Assembly (NCBI RefSeq): GCF_016464705.1 | Contig: NZ_JAEHOB010000005.1 | Location: forward strand, 352,282 to 401,072 | Source of the DNA: Qaidamihabitans albus | Lineage (GTDB): Bacteria; Actinomycetota; Actinomycetes; Mycobacteriales; Pseudonocardiaceae | Length of the DNA: 48,791 nucleotides | Direction: 5' to 3' | In this document: positions 25,239 to 32,808 of the stretch, piece after piece | Layout: each line of letters opens with the position of its first letter | How positions within the stretch are numbered: the stretch's first letter is position 1 | Translations under genes and position numbers: made by a program | The notes under the pieces: model-generated | Told to the model about the DNA's origin: nothing | The model's input: the letters and a program-made list of their open reading frames with translations, nothing else | Database searches by the model: none

Positions 25239-26036
25239 TCAGTCCGCGACGTACGGATCGGGCGGCACCGGCCGGTTGTTGAGGTCCACCGAGAGGAAGA
25301 TGTCGTTGCCGACCGGGTGGCGCAGCTCCTCGGCGAGCTGGCCGATCAGCCCGGCGGTGCGGGCGAGCAGGGCGAACCCGCGCAGCAGTTCCAGCGGGAG
25401 CCCGAGGTCGGCCAGTGCCGCCCCGCAGACCCCGGCACCGTTGAGCGGCAGCGTCTTGCCCAGCACTCGGGGATGAACCCGGCCGATCGCGGCGAACAGG
25501 GACAGGTGCGGGCCGAACCGCCCCTCCTCCTCGGCGATCCGGAACAGCCGGGGCGTGCGGGGATCGCCCTCCTTGTGCACGTGGTGCCCGAGACCGGGCA
25601 CGAACAACCCCGCCTCGCGCCGGGCTCGTACCGTCTCCAGGGCCAGCGTGTCCCAGCCCGCGTCGTCCACGGGCAGCTCGCCCTCCACTTCGGACAGCAC
25701 ATCGTGCAGGAAGCGGCCGCAGTCCTCGGTGACGCCGAGAAACCGTGAACCGCCGCCGAGCAGTCCGGCGGCGAGAGCGCCCTGGATCGAGTCCGGAGCG
25801 GACAGGTAGGTCAGCCGGGTCACGATCGCCGTCGGCGTGAAACCGTGGTCGGCCAGCGCGGCGAGCACCGCCTCGAACACCCGGGTCTCCCCCGGCGCGG
25901 GCCTGCGCTGGGTGGCCAGCCAGAACGCCAGCTCGCCGAAGGACACCTCGCCCATCACGTCCTCGGCGAGGTCGTGACCGAGCAGGGTGATGCCGGTCGG
26001 CGACGACGCGCCGAGCGCGGTCGGGTACTCAGCCAC
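25239..26036 (-). CDS. Citryl-CoA-lyase-like protein (small citrate-synthase fold)
   Basis: The 265-residue protein shows citrate-synthase-fold motifs in compact form: LGGGSRFLGVTED, GLGHHVHKEGDPRTPRL (with the catalytic-type His) and LNGAGVCGAALADLGLP. Relatives cleave citryl-CoA or similar 3-hydroxyacyl-CoAs to acetyl-CoA and an oxo acid. GTG 26036 overlaps the 3' end of the CoA-transferase gene by eight bases, so the two are coupled. A CoA-transferase followed by a CoA-dependent lyase suggests activation and aldol cleavage of a hydroxy di- or tricarboxylate; the substrate is unknown. Confidence 0.78.
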   Translation of the reverse strand: MAEYPTALGASSPTGITLLGHDLAEDVMGEVSFGELAFWLATQRRPAPGETRVFEAVLAALADHGFTPTAIVTRLTYLSAPDSIQGALAAGLLGGGSRFLGVTEDCGRFLHDVLSEVEGELPVDDAGWDTLALETVRARREAGLFVPGLGHHVHKEGDPRTPRLFRIAEEEGRFGPHLSLFAAIGRVHPRVLGKTLPLNGAGVCGAALADLGLPLELLRGFALLARTAGLIGQLAEELRHPVGNDIFLSVDLNNRPVPPDPYVAD

Positions 26037-27204
26037 GGCCGTCCTCCTCCCGGTCGCCGAGCCACTTCCGTAGCGCGGCCCCGTGCTCGTCCAGTTCGGG
26101 CGGCGGCAGCCGGTAGCTCACGGGCGTCTCCGAGAAGCGGACCGGGTGCCGCGTCGTGGGTACCGCCCGCTCCCCCTCACCCACTTCCACGACCGGGTCC
26201 AGCTCGAATCGCTCTGCCATCGCGAAGCCGCCGTCCACGGTGTTGATCGGACCGCTCGGCACCCCCGCCTCGACCAGCAGGTCGAACCACTCGAGCGCGC
26301 CCCGGGTGGCGAGCCGCTCGACAAGGATCGGGCGCAGCTCCTCGCGTCGCTCGGTGCGGTCGGCGTTGCGCGCGAACCGCGGGTCGTCGGCGATCTCCGG
26401 GATGCCCAGCACCTCGCAGAGATTGCGGAACTGGCGGTCGTTGGCCGCGGTGACGATCAGGTCGTTGTCCGCCGTCGGCAGCGGCTCGTACGGGAACACG
26501 CTCGGGTGCGCGTTGCCCATCCGGTACGGCACCGTGCCGCCCGCGACGTAGGCGGAGCTGTGGTTGACCAGCCCGGTCAGCGCGGAGGACAGCAGGTTCA
26601 CCTCCACGTGCTGCCCGCGGCCGGTGGCGTCGCGATGCCGCAGCGCCGCAAGGATGCCGATCGCGGCGTGGTTGCCGGCCATCACGTCGAACACGGAGAT
26701 ACCGGCCCGGAACGGCGGCCCCTCCGGGTCACCGGTGAGGCTCATCAGGCCCGAGATCGCCTGCACCATCAGGTCGTAGCCGGGCACGTTGCGTCCCGCG
26801 CCCGAACCGAACCCGCTGATCGAGGCGTACACGACGGCCGGGTTGGCCGCCCGCACGGACTCGAAGTCCAGCCCGTACTTGGCCAGCCCGCCGGGCCGGA
26901 AGTTCTCGATCACCACGTCCGCCCTGCGGGCCAGCTCCCGGCCCGCCGCCGCGTCGGCCTCGTCCCGCAGATCCAGCGCGATCGAGCGCTTGCCCCGGTT
27001 GATCCCGAGGTAGTACGTCGAAACCCCGTCCCGGGCCGGCGGCGTCCACGACCGCGTCTCGTCCCCTTCGGGCGACTCCACCTTGACCACCTCGGCGCCC
27101 AGGTCCGCGAGCAGCATCGTCGCGTAGGGCCCGGCGAGGACACGGGAGAAGTCCGCCACGAGGAGCCCGGCCAGCGGGCCATCCACGGCAGCGCGTTCGA
27201 TCAT
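26029..27204 (-). CDS. CaiB/BaiF (class III) CoA-transferase
   Basis: The 391-residue protein has the class III CoA-transferase features: LLVADFSRVLAGPYATMLLADLGAEVVKVE at the N-terminus, NRGKRSIALDL and ENFRPG. The Asp of YDLMVQAISGLMSLTG matches the usual position of the catalytic aspartate. ATG 27204 follows GGAGGTG. It transfers CoA between carboxylic acids without ATP. It is divergent from the intradiol dioxygenase operon and shares its promoter region, so both sides probably belong to one pathway. Confidence 0.9.
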   Translation of the reverse strand: MIERAAVDGPLAGLLVADFSRVLAGPYATMLLADLGAEVVKVESPEGDETRSWTPPARDGVSTYYLGINRGKRSIALDLRDEADAAAGRELARRADVVIENFRPGGLAKYGLDFESVRAANPAVVYASISGFGSGAGRNVPGYDLMVQAISGLMSLTGDPEGPPFRAGISVFDVMAGNHAAIGILAALRHRDATGRGQHVEVNLLSSALTGLVNHSSAYVAGGTVPYRMGNAHPSVFPYEPLPTADNDLIVTAANDRQFRNLCEVLGIPEIADDPRFARNADRTERREELRPILVERLATRGALEWFDLLVEAGVPSGPINTVDGGFAMAERFELDPVVEVGEGERAVPTTRHPVRFSETPVSYRLPPPELDEHGAALRKWLGDREEDGRG

Positions 27205-27250
27205 CCGGGTGCACCTCCAAGACCGCAGTGACCACTCAGCGACCACTTGG

Positions 27251-27384
27251 CGGACGTATGTCCGTATGGCGACAGCATGTCATAGTCGTCTGTGTAGTCA
27301 AACGGACGGCACGGGTCGCACACGAGCTTGCCTTACGGCCAATGGGCCGCAACAATGTCCGTCCTACGGACCGATGTCCGGACA
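27251..27384. promoter_or_regulatory. Cluster of GTCCG inverted repeats in the divergent promoter (probable IclR operators)
   Basis: Three palindromes built from the same half-site lie between the divergent CoA-transferase and dioxygenase genes: CGGACGTATGTCCG (27251-27264), GTCCGTCCTACGGAC (27357-27371) and TGTCCGGACA (27375-27384). The linked IclR-type gene at 30364 is the natural candidate for binding. One site is near the left gene and two near the right gene. Confidence 0.65.
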
Positions 27385-27415
27385 CGTCCGCCACGAAACG
27401 GATCGAGGGACAGCG

Positions 27416-28288
27416 ATGGCGTTCGTCAACGAGGACAACCTCACCGACCTCGCGGTGCGCCGCTGGGCCACCGCGCGCCCCGACCGGCTGGCCGAGCTGA
27501 TGACCGCGCTCGTGCGGCACGTGCACGAGTTCGCCAGGGAGGTGCGGCTCACCGAGGAGGAGTGGGCGGCGGCGATGGAATGGCTCGCCGCGACCGGCCG
27601 GATCAGCGACGACAAGCGGCAGGAGTTCATCCTCGGCTCCGACGTCCTCGGCCTGAGCACGCTCGTGGTCCAGCTCAACAACCGCTTCTCGGAGAAGGCC
27701 ACCCCGGCGACCGTGCTCGGACCGTTCCACATCGACGGCTCGCCCACGGTCGGCTCCGGCCACGACATGTCGGACGGCCTTCCCGGCACTCCCCTCTTCG
27801 TCTCCGGCACCGTCACGGACACGGAGGGCAGGCCCGTTCCCGGCGCGGTGCTCGACGTGTGGCAGGCCGACGCGGAGGGTACCTACGAGGCCCAGCTACC
27901 CGACGTCGACGAGGCGAGGCTGCGCGCCAAGTACCGCACCGGGGAGGACGGCACCTACTGCGTGCGCACCATCGCGCCCCGCGGTTACTCGATCCCCATG
28001 GACGGACCGGTGGGCGAGCTGATCCGCCGGACCGGCATCAGTCACTACCGGCCTGCGCACATTCACTTCCTGATCGACGAACCCGGCTACGCCAGGCTGA
28101 TCACCCACCTGTTCCAGCAAGGCGCCGACTACCTCGAAAGCGATGTCGTGTTCGGCACCAAGGACGCGCTGATCGTGCCGTTCACCGAGCACGGAGCCGG
28201 ACCGGCTCCGGACGGCGGGCGGATCGACGAGCCGTACCTGCACGCCGAGTTCGACTTCGTCCTCGATCGGCGACCGGAGGCGCCATGA
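27416..28288 (+). CDS. Intradiol ring-cleavage dioxygenase (hydroxyquinol/catechol 1,2-dioxygenase family)
   Basis: The 290-residue protein has an N-terminal helical dimerisation domain (to about residue 100) and a catalytic beta-sandwich. Non-haem Fe(III) ligands are visible as Tyr in GTYEAQ, Tyr in RGYSIP, and two His in RPAHIHFL. The blocks VLDVWQADAEG and MDGPVGELIR are closest in my memory to hydroxyquinol 1,2-dioxygenases. It cleaves between the two hydroxyls of a catechol or hydroxyquinol to a muconate or maleylacetate. ATG 27416 is preceded by GAGGGACAGCG. The stop overlaps the DoxX start. Confidence 0.9.
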   Translation: MAFVNEDNLTDLAVRRWATARPDRLAELMTALVRHVHEFAREVRLTEEEWAAAMEWLAATGRISDDKRQEFILGSDVLGLSTLVVQLNNRFSEKATPATVLGPFHIDGSPTVGSGHDMSDGLPGTPLFVSGTVTDTEGRPVPGAVLDVWQADAEGTYEAQLPDVDEARLRAKYRTGEDGTYCVRTIAPRGYSIPMDGPVGELIRRTGISHYRPAHIHFLIDEPGYARLITHLFQQGADYLESDVVFGTKDALIVPFTEHGAGPAPDGGRIDEPYLHAEFDFVLDRRPEAP

Positions 28289-28797
28289 ACCTCGCGCTGC
28301 TGCTGCTCCGGCTGCTGCTGGCCGGGCTGCTCGTCGGCCACAGCACGCAGAAGCTGCTGGGCTGGTTCGGCGGCGCCGGGCGCGACGGCACCGGCGCCGT
28401 CTTCGAACAGTGGGGTTTCGTGCCCGGCAGGCGGATGGCCGTACTGGCGGGCCTGACCGAACTCGCCGGCGCGGCCTCGATCGCCACCGGCCTTCTCACC
28501 CCCGGCGGCTGCGCGCTGGTGATCGGCACGATGACCGTGGCCGCTGTCGCCACCGCGCCCAACGGGTTCTGGGCGCAGCGGGGAGGCTGCGAGGTGCCGT
28601 TCTGCTACGGCGCGCTGGCGGTCGTCCTCGCCTTCAGCGGCCCGGGAGCCTGGTCCCTCGACCACGCGCTCGGCCTGCCGCTGTCCGGCTACGGGTGGGG
28701 GGCTGCCGCCCTCGTCACCGGCCTTGCGGCCGCCACCGTTGCACTCTTCGCCCGCGCCCGCGTCCTGCGGTCCCGCGACACAACCACAACGAGGTGA
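28285..28797 (+). CDS. DoxX-family membrane protein
   Basis: The 170-residue protein has four membrane helices and the DoxX pattern LLRLLLAGLLVGHSTQKLLGW followed by LAGLTELAGAASIATGLLTP. DoxX proteins are small membrane components seen with redox enzymes and sometimes with catabolic operons; no reaction is established. ATG 28285 overlaps the dioxygenase stop (ATGA), so it is translationally coupled to it. The amidohydrolase gene follows after five bases. Confidence 0.88.
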   Translation: MNLALLLLRLLLAGLLVGHSTQKLLGWFGGAGRDGTGAVFEQWGFVPGRRMAVLAGLTELAGAASIATGLLTPGGCALVIGTMTVAAVATAPNGFWAQRGGCEVPFCYGALAVVLAFSGPGAWSLDHALGLPLSGYGWGAAALVTGLAAATVALFARARVLRSRDTTTTR

Positions 28798-28802
28798 TCG
28801 AC

Positions 28803-30275
28803 ATGTCCACCAGCCCGGTGCCGGACGAACTCGCCACAGGCCGCCCGATCCTCTTCCGCAACGCCACCGTGCTCTCCATGGACCCGGCCATCGGCGTCCT
28901 GGACGGCGGCGACGTACTCGTCCGCGGCGAACGGATCGAGCAGGTCGGCCGCGAACTGCCCGCGCCGGACGACGCCACGGTGATCGACGCCTCGGGCGGG
29001 ATCCTCCTGCCGGGCATGGTCGACACGCACCGCCACATGTGGCAGACGGCGCTGCGCGGCTTCGGCGCGGACTGGACCCTGTCCCAGTACTTCGTCTTCT
29101 ACTACCTCAACTGGGGCAAGATCTTCCGCCCCGAGGACGTCTACGCGGGCAACCTCGCGTCGGCCATCGAGGCGATCGACTCCGGCGTGACCACGACACT
29201 CGACTGGTCGCACGGCCTGCAGACGCCGGAGCACGGTGACGCCGCGGTGGAGGCGCTGCGCGCGGTGCCCGGCCGGTTCGTCCTCGGCTACGGCAACCTG
29301 CTCGGCGCGCCGTGGGAATGGGCCAACTCGCCGGAGTTCCGCGCGTTCGTCGACCGCCACTTCAGCTCGAGGGACGACATGCTCGGCCTGCAGCTCGCGT
29401 TCGACGTCACCGGGGACGCCGCGTTCCCGGAGAAGGGCGCGTTCGAGGCCGCCCGCGACCTCGGCCTGCCGGTGACCACGCACGCCGGGGTCTGGGGCGC
29501 CACCAACGACGACGGCATCCGGCTGATGTGGGAACACGGCTTCATGACGCCGGACGTCACGTACGTGCACGCGTGCAGCCTCGGTGAGGACTCCTACCAG
29601 CGCATCGCGGCCTCGGGCGGCACGGCGTCCATCTCGACCGAGAGCGAGCAGAGCGCCGGGCAGGGCTACCCGCCGAGCTGGCAGCTGCGCAGGCACGGCA
29701 TTCCCGCGTCACTGTCGATGGACACCAGCGTGTGGTGGAGCGCCGACCTCTTCTCGGCGATGCGCGCGACGCTGTCCGCCGACCGGTCACGGGAGCACCT
29801 CGAGGCGCAGACGGCCAACGAGACGGTGGTGCACAACAAGCTGCGCGCCGAGCACGTCGTGGAGTGGGCGACGATGGGCGGGGCGAGAGCACTCGGGCTC
29901 TCCGACGTCATCGGCTCGCTGACCCCGGGCAAGAAGGCCGATGTCGTGCTGATCAAGAACGACCGGTCGCCCGCCATGTTCCCGATCGTGCATCCCTACG
30001 GCCACGTGGCGTTCCAGGCCGGCCGGGCCGACGTGCACACCGTGCTCGTCGACGGCAGGGTCGTCAAGTACCGCAACGAGCTGGTCGGCGTCGACCTCGC
30101 CAAGGCAAGGGAGGCCGTCACGGCGACTGTCGAGTTCGCCCGCGCGGAGATCGGCGAGGAGAACTGGCGGGAGTGCATGGCGCCGGAGATCCCGGAAACC
30201 GAGCTGATCCCCAACCCGTACACCTACAGCGACTACCGGGGCGAGGGCGTCGCGGTGCGGCGCGCCGAGGCATGA
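28803..30275 (+). CDS. Amidohydrolase of the TRZ/ATZ (cytosine deaminase-like) family
   Basis: This 490-residue metal-dependent hydrolase has the first metal motif as DTHRHMWQTALRG (HxH), a further metal His in VTTHAGVWG and VTYVHACS, and the late Asp in SMDTSVWW. The C-terminal part restores the composite beta domain (LTPGKKADVVLIKND). Family members deaminate or dechlorinate heterocycles or hydrolyse amides. In this operon, after an intradiol dioxygenase, it may remove an amino group or open a ring in the upstream pathway. A strong hairpin follows. Confidence 0.88.
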   Translation: MSTSPVPDELATGRPILFRNATVLSMDPAIGVLDGGDVLVRGERIEQVGRELPAPDDATVIDASGGILLPGMVDTHRHMWQTALRGFGADWTLSQYFVFYYLNWGKIFRPEDVYAGNLASAIEAIDSGVTTTLDWSHGLQTPEHGDAAVEALRAVPGRFVLGYGNLLGAPWEWANSPEFRAFVDRHFSSRDDMLGLQLAFDVTGDAAFPEKGAFEAARDLGLPVTTHAGVWGATNDDGIRLMWEHGFMTPDVTYVHACSLGEDSYQRIAASGGTASISTESEQSAGQGYPPSWQLRRHGIPASLSMDTSVWWSADLFSAMRATLSADRSREHLEAQTANETVVHNKLRAEHVVEWATMGGARALGLSDVIGSLTPGKKADVVLIKNDRSPAMFPIVHPYGHVAFQAGRADVHTVLVDGRVVKYRNELVGVDLAKAREAVTATVEFARAEIGEENWRECMAPEIPETELIPNPYTYSDYRGEGVAVRRAEA

Positions 30276-30305
30276 GGTGCCGGATACAGTGACGGACGAC
30301 CATCC

Positions 30306-30336
30306 GGTGGGCGGCCGGCGTCGCCGGCCGCCCACC
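30306..30336. terminator. Hairpin with 14-bp perfect stem after the amidohydrolase gene
   Basis: GGTGGGCGGCCGGC (30306-30319) pairs perfectly with 30323-30336 across a three-base loop. It lies between the amidohydrolase stop and the IclR start at 30364, probably ending or attenuating the operon transcript and supporting the later IclR start. Confidence 0.82.
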
Positions 30337-30363
30337 GTGCTCCACTCCGCGGAAGGACAGCCG

Positions 30364-31173
30364 ATGCGCCGGGACGCCCGCCCGGATTTCGTCGAGGCGA
30401 TCGCCCGCGGGCTCGACGTGCTCAGGGGCTTCGAGCCCGGCCGGCCGCACATGACGCTGAGCGAGGTCGCCGCCCGGTCCGGGCTCGCCCGGCCGACGGC
30501 CCGCCGCATCCTGATCACGCTCGAGGAGCTCGGCTACGTCCGCAGCGGCGACGAGGGTTTCTCCCTCACGCCGCGGGTGCTGGAGCTCGGCATGGCCTAC
30601 GTCGGCTCGCGGAACCTGTGGGAGCTCGCCGAGCCGCACCTGCGCACACTCGTCGCCCAGACCGGCGAGTCCTGCTCGATCGCGCAGCTCGACGGCTCGG
30701 ACATCGTCTACGTGGCCCGCGTCGCCGTGCCGAAGCTGGTGACCCTCGGGGTCACCATCGGCACGCGGTTCCCCGCCGTGCAGACCTCGCTCGGCAAGGT
30801 CCTGCTCGCCGCGCTGGACGGCGCCGAGCTCGACGACGTGCTCGCCACCCCGAGCAGGTCCGGCATCGAGCCGCGCTGGACGCCGGGGCGCGACGAGCTC
30901 GACGCGGTCCTGCGGGACGTCCGCGCCAAGGGCTGGGCGGTGACCGACCAGGACCTCGCGCTCGGCATCCGCTCGATCGCGGCGCCCGTCCGCAACGGCG
31001 AGGGCCGTACGGTCGCCGCGGCCAACGTCAACGCACACGCGGCCGAGACGCCGGTCGAGCACCTCGTCGAGCACCACCTGCCGCTGTTGCTGCGCACCGC
31101 CGGCGCGATCGGGGCCGACTGGGCGGCCTGGGAGGCCCGCCCGATCGCCACCGTCAACCTCCCGGCGAGCTGA
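30364..31173 (+). CDS. IclR-family transcriptional regulator (PcaR/PobR-like)
   Basis: The 269-residue protein has an N-terminal winged helix (ARGLDVLRGFEPGRPHMTLSE, then ARSGLARPTARRILITLEEL) and an IclR effector domain ending SIAAPVRNGEGRTVAAANV. ATG 30364 has GGAAGGA about seven bases upstream; an upstream GTG at 30277 would place the terminator hairpin inside the gene. IclR proteins of this branch control aromatic-acid catabolism. It most likely senses the substrate or an intermediate of the flanking CoA-transferase/dioxygenase locus. Confidence 0.9.
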   Translation: MRRDARPDFVEAIARGLDVLRGFEPGRPHMTLSEVAARSGLARPTARRILITLEELGYVRSGDEGFSLTPRVLELGMAYVGSRNLWELAEPHLRTLVAQTGESCSIAQLDGSDIVYVARVAVPKLVTLGVTIGTRFPAVQTSLGKVLLAALDGAELDDVLATPSRSGIEPRWTPGRDELDAVLRDVRAKGWAVTDQDLALGIRSIAAPVRNGEGRTVAAANVNAHAAETPVEHLVEHHLPLLLRTAGAIGADWAAWEARPIATVNLPAS

Positions 31174-31197
31174 CCGGGCGTCCGACCGAGGGGGGCG

Positions 31198-32037
31198 TCA
31201 CGCGTTCACCTTGGCCGGCAGATCGAGGTCCTGGGGCAGCGGACGGCTCCGGGTCGTACCGGTACGGGCGTGCGTCGTGTACAGCGTGAGCCCCACGAAG
31301 GCCAGACCGCCGACCACGGTCGGGATCTCGTTCCACATCAGGTAGTCCCCGACCGAGAAGTCACCGCCGAGCATCAGGCCGGACGGGAACAGGAACATGT
31401 TCACGACCGAGTGCTCGAAGCCCATGTAGAAGAAGACCAGGATGGGCATCCACATGCCGAGCACCTTCCCGGTGACCGAGGTCGACATCATCGCGGCGAC
31501 CACGCCGGTGGAGACCATCCAGTTGCACAGGACGCCGCGGATGAAGAGCGTCAGCATTCCGGCGGCACCGTGCTCGGCATAGCCGACCGTCCGCCCCTCG
31601 CCGATCGTGCCGATCTGCCTGCCGATCTCGTTCGGATCCATCGAGAAGGCGTAAGTGAAGATCACCGCCATCATGAGCGCGACGGTGAGCGCGCCGGCGA
31701 AGTTGCCGAGGAAGACGAGGCCCCAGTTGCGCAGCACCGAGCGCAGCCGCACGCCCGGCCGCCTGTCGATCAGCGCGAGCGGGACGAGGGTGAAGACGCC
31801 GGTCAGCAGGTCGAACCCGAGCAGGTAAAGCATGCAGAACCCGACCGGGAAGAGCAGCGCCCCGACGAGAGGCTGGCCGGTCTGCACGGTGATCGTGACC
31901 GCGAACGCCGCGGCGAGCGCGAGGATGGCACCGGCCATGTAAGCGCGGATGACGGTATCGCGGGTGGACATGAAGACCTTCGCCTCGCCGGCGTCGATCA
32001 TCTTCCCGACGAACTCGGAAGGATTCAGATAGGACAT
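31198..32037 (-). CDS. Formate/nitrite transporter (FNT) family channel
   Basis: The 279-residue protein has six helices with the FNT layout: YMAGAILALAAAFAV, FCMLYLLGFDLLTGVF, NFAGALTVALMM and GFEHSVVNMFLFP. The conserved central His is present in FEHSVVNM. FNT channels move formate, nitrite or hydrosulfide, and some actinobacterial members sit beside cyanase. It is divergent from cynS, suggesting cyanate or bicarbonate-related substrates, but formate is also attractive given the formate-producing genes elsewhere in the window. ATG 32037 follows GAAAGAG. Confidence 0.9.
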   Translation of the reverse strand: MSYLNPSEFVGKMIDAGEAKVFMSTRDTVIRAYMAGAILALAAAFAVTITVQTGQPLVGALLFPVGFCMLYLLGFDLLTGVFTLVPLALIDRRPGVRLRSVLRNWGLVFLGNFAGALTVALMMAVIFTYAFSMDPNEIGRQIGTIGEGRTVGYAEHGAAGMLTLFIRGVLCNWMVSTGVVAAMMSTSVTGKVLGMWMPILVFFYMGFEHSVVNMFLFPSGLMLGGDFSVGDYLMWNEIPTVVGGLAFVGLTLYTTHARTGTTRSRPLPQDLDLPAKVNA

Positions 32038-32312
32038 GGAGTCGCTCTTTCGCTGGGGACGCGGGCCCGTCGAGCGTCGGCACCGCAGGTTTCCCCGTTG
32101 TGACGGCGCTGCGAGCATCGGGTGACATTGGGCTCACCGGCCCTCGATCCGCCGGTGGCACATGTTTCACCGGCGTGAACGAGCCACCGGATGACGCGCA
32201 AGGTAGGTAAACAGTTCGTGTCGGCGGCCGCCTGCCGATGGCCTTGCCCCCGGCGGAGCGCGAATGTGGTGCGGTCCCCCGGTCGAATCCGCCCCGTCGA
32301 AGGAGCCCCGAC
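32038..32312. promoter_or_regulatory. Divergent promoter region between the FNT channel and cyanase genes
   Basis: The 275-base gap contains two inverted repeats: GGTGA/TCACC around eight bases at 32121-32138 and TTCACCGGCGTGAA at 32166-32179. Either could bind a regulator of both genes. I see no further gene; a frame open from 32238 merely extends cynS upstream. Confidence 0.4.
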
Positions 32313-32762
32313 ATGACGCCGATCATGAGCAGATCCGCCGCCGCCGAGCTGGTGGCCGCCGCCCGGCTACGGCTCGGCCTGTCCTGGGCGCGGATCGCCG
32401 ACGAGATCGGCGCCCCGGTGGTGTGGACGACCGCGGCGCTGCTCGGCCAGCACCCGATGACGCCGGAGCAGGCCGGGCGGGTCTGCCGGCTGCTCGGGCT
32501 GGAGGAGACGGTCGCCGAGAGCCTGCGGCTCCAGCCCTCCCGTGGCACCGACCCGGCGGCGATGTCCGACCCCACGATCTACCGCTTCGTCGAGGCGCTG
32601 TCGGTCTACGGGCCCGCCCTCAAGGAGCTCATTCACGACGAGTTCGGCGACGGGATCATGAGCGCCATCAACTTCCGGGTCGGCTTCTCCCGCCGGCCGG
32701 ATCCCGAGGGCGACCGCGTCGTCGTCACCTTCGACGGCAAGTTCCTCGACTACCGCTGGTGA
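32313..32762 (+). CDS. cynS: Cyanate hydratase (cyanase)
   Basis: The 149-residue protein matches cyanase throughout: an N-terminal helix-turn-helix-like domain (LGLSWARIADEIGAPVVWTT) and the catalytic C-terminal domain. The catalytic triad is present as Arg91 and Glu94 (YRFVEALSVYG) and Ser117 (GIMSAINF). It converts cyanate and bicarbonate to ammonia and CO2. ATG 32313 has AAGGAG eight bases upstream. The divergent FNT channel may import cyanate or handle a related anion. A long palindrome starts immediately after the stop codon. Confidence 0.96.
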   Translation: MTPIMSRSAAAELVAAARLRLGLSWARIADEIGAPVVWTTAALLGQHPMTPEQAGRVCRLLGLEETVAESLRLQPSRGTDPAAMSDPTIYRFVEALSVYGPALKELIHDEFGDGIMSAINFRVGFSRRPDPEGDRVVVTFDGKFLDYRW

Positions 32763-32808
32763 CTCGTGAGTGCCTGCGCGAGTTGGAACTCGCGCAGGCA
32801 CTCACGAG
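32763..32808. repeat. Perfect 22-bp palindrome, dispersed repeat family copy 2 (likely bidirectional terminator)
   Basis: The arms 32763-32784 and 32787-32808 are perfectly complementary, with only GG between them. They begin and end with CTCGTGAGTG and CACTCACGAG. The centre reads GAGTTGGAACTC, matching the family core GTTNNAAC. The palindrome starts one base after the cynS stop and overlaps the stop end of the convergent ggt gene. Confidence 0.88.
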
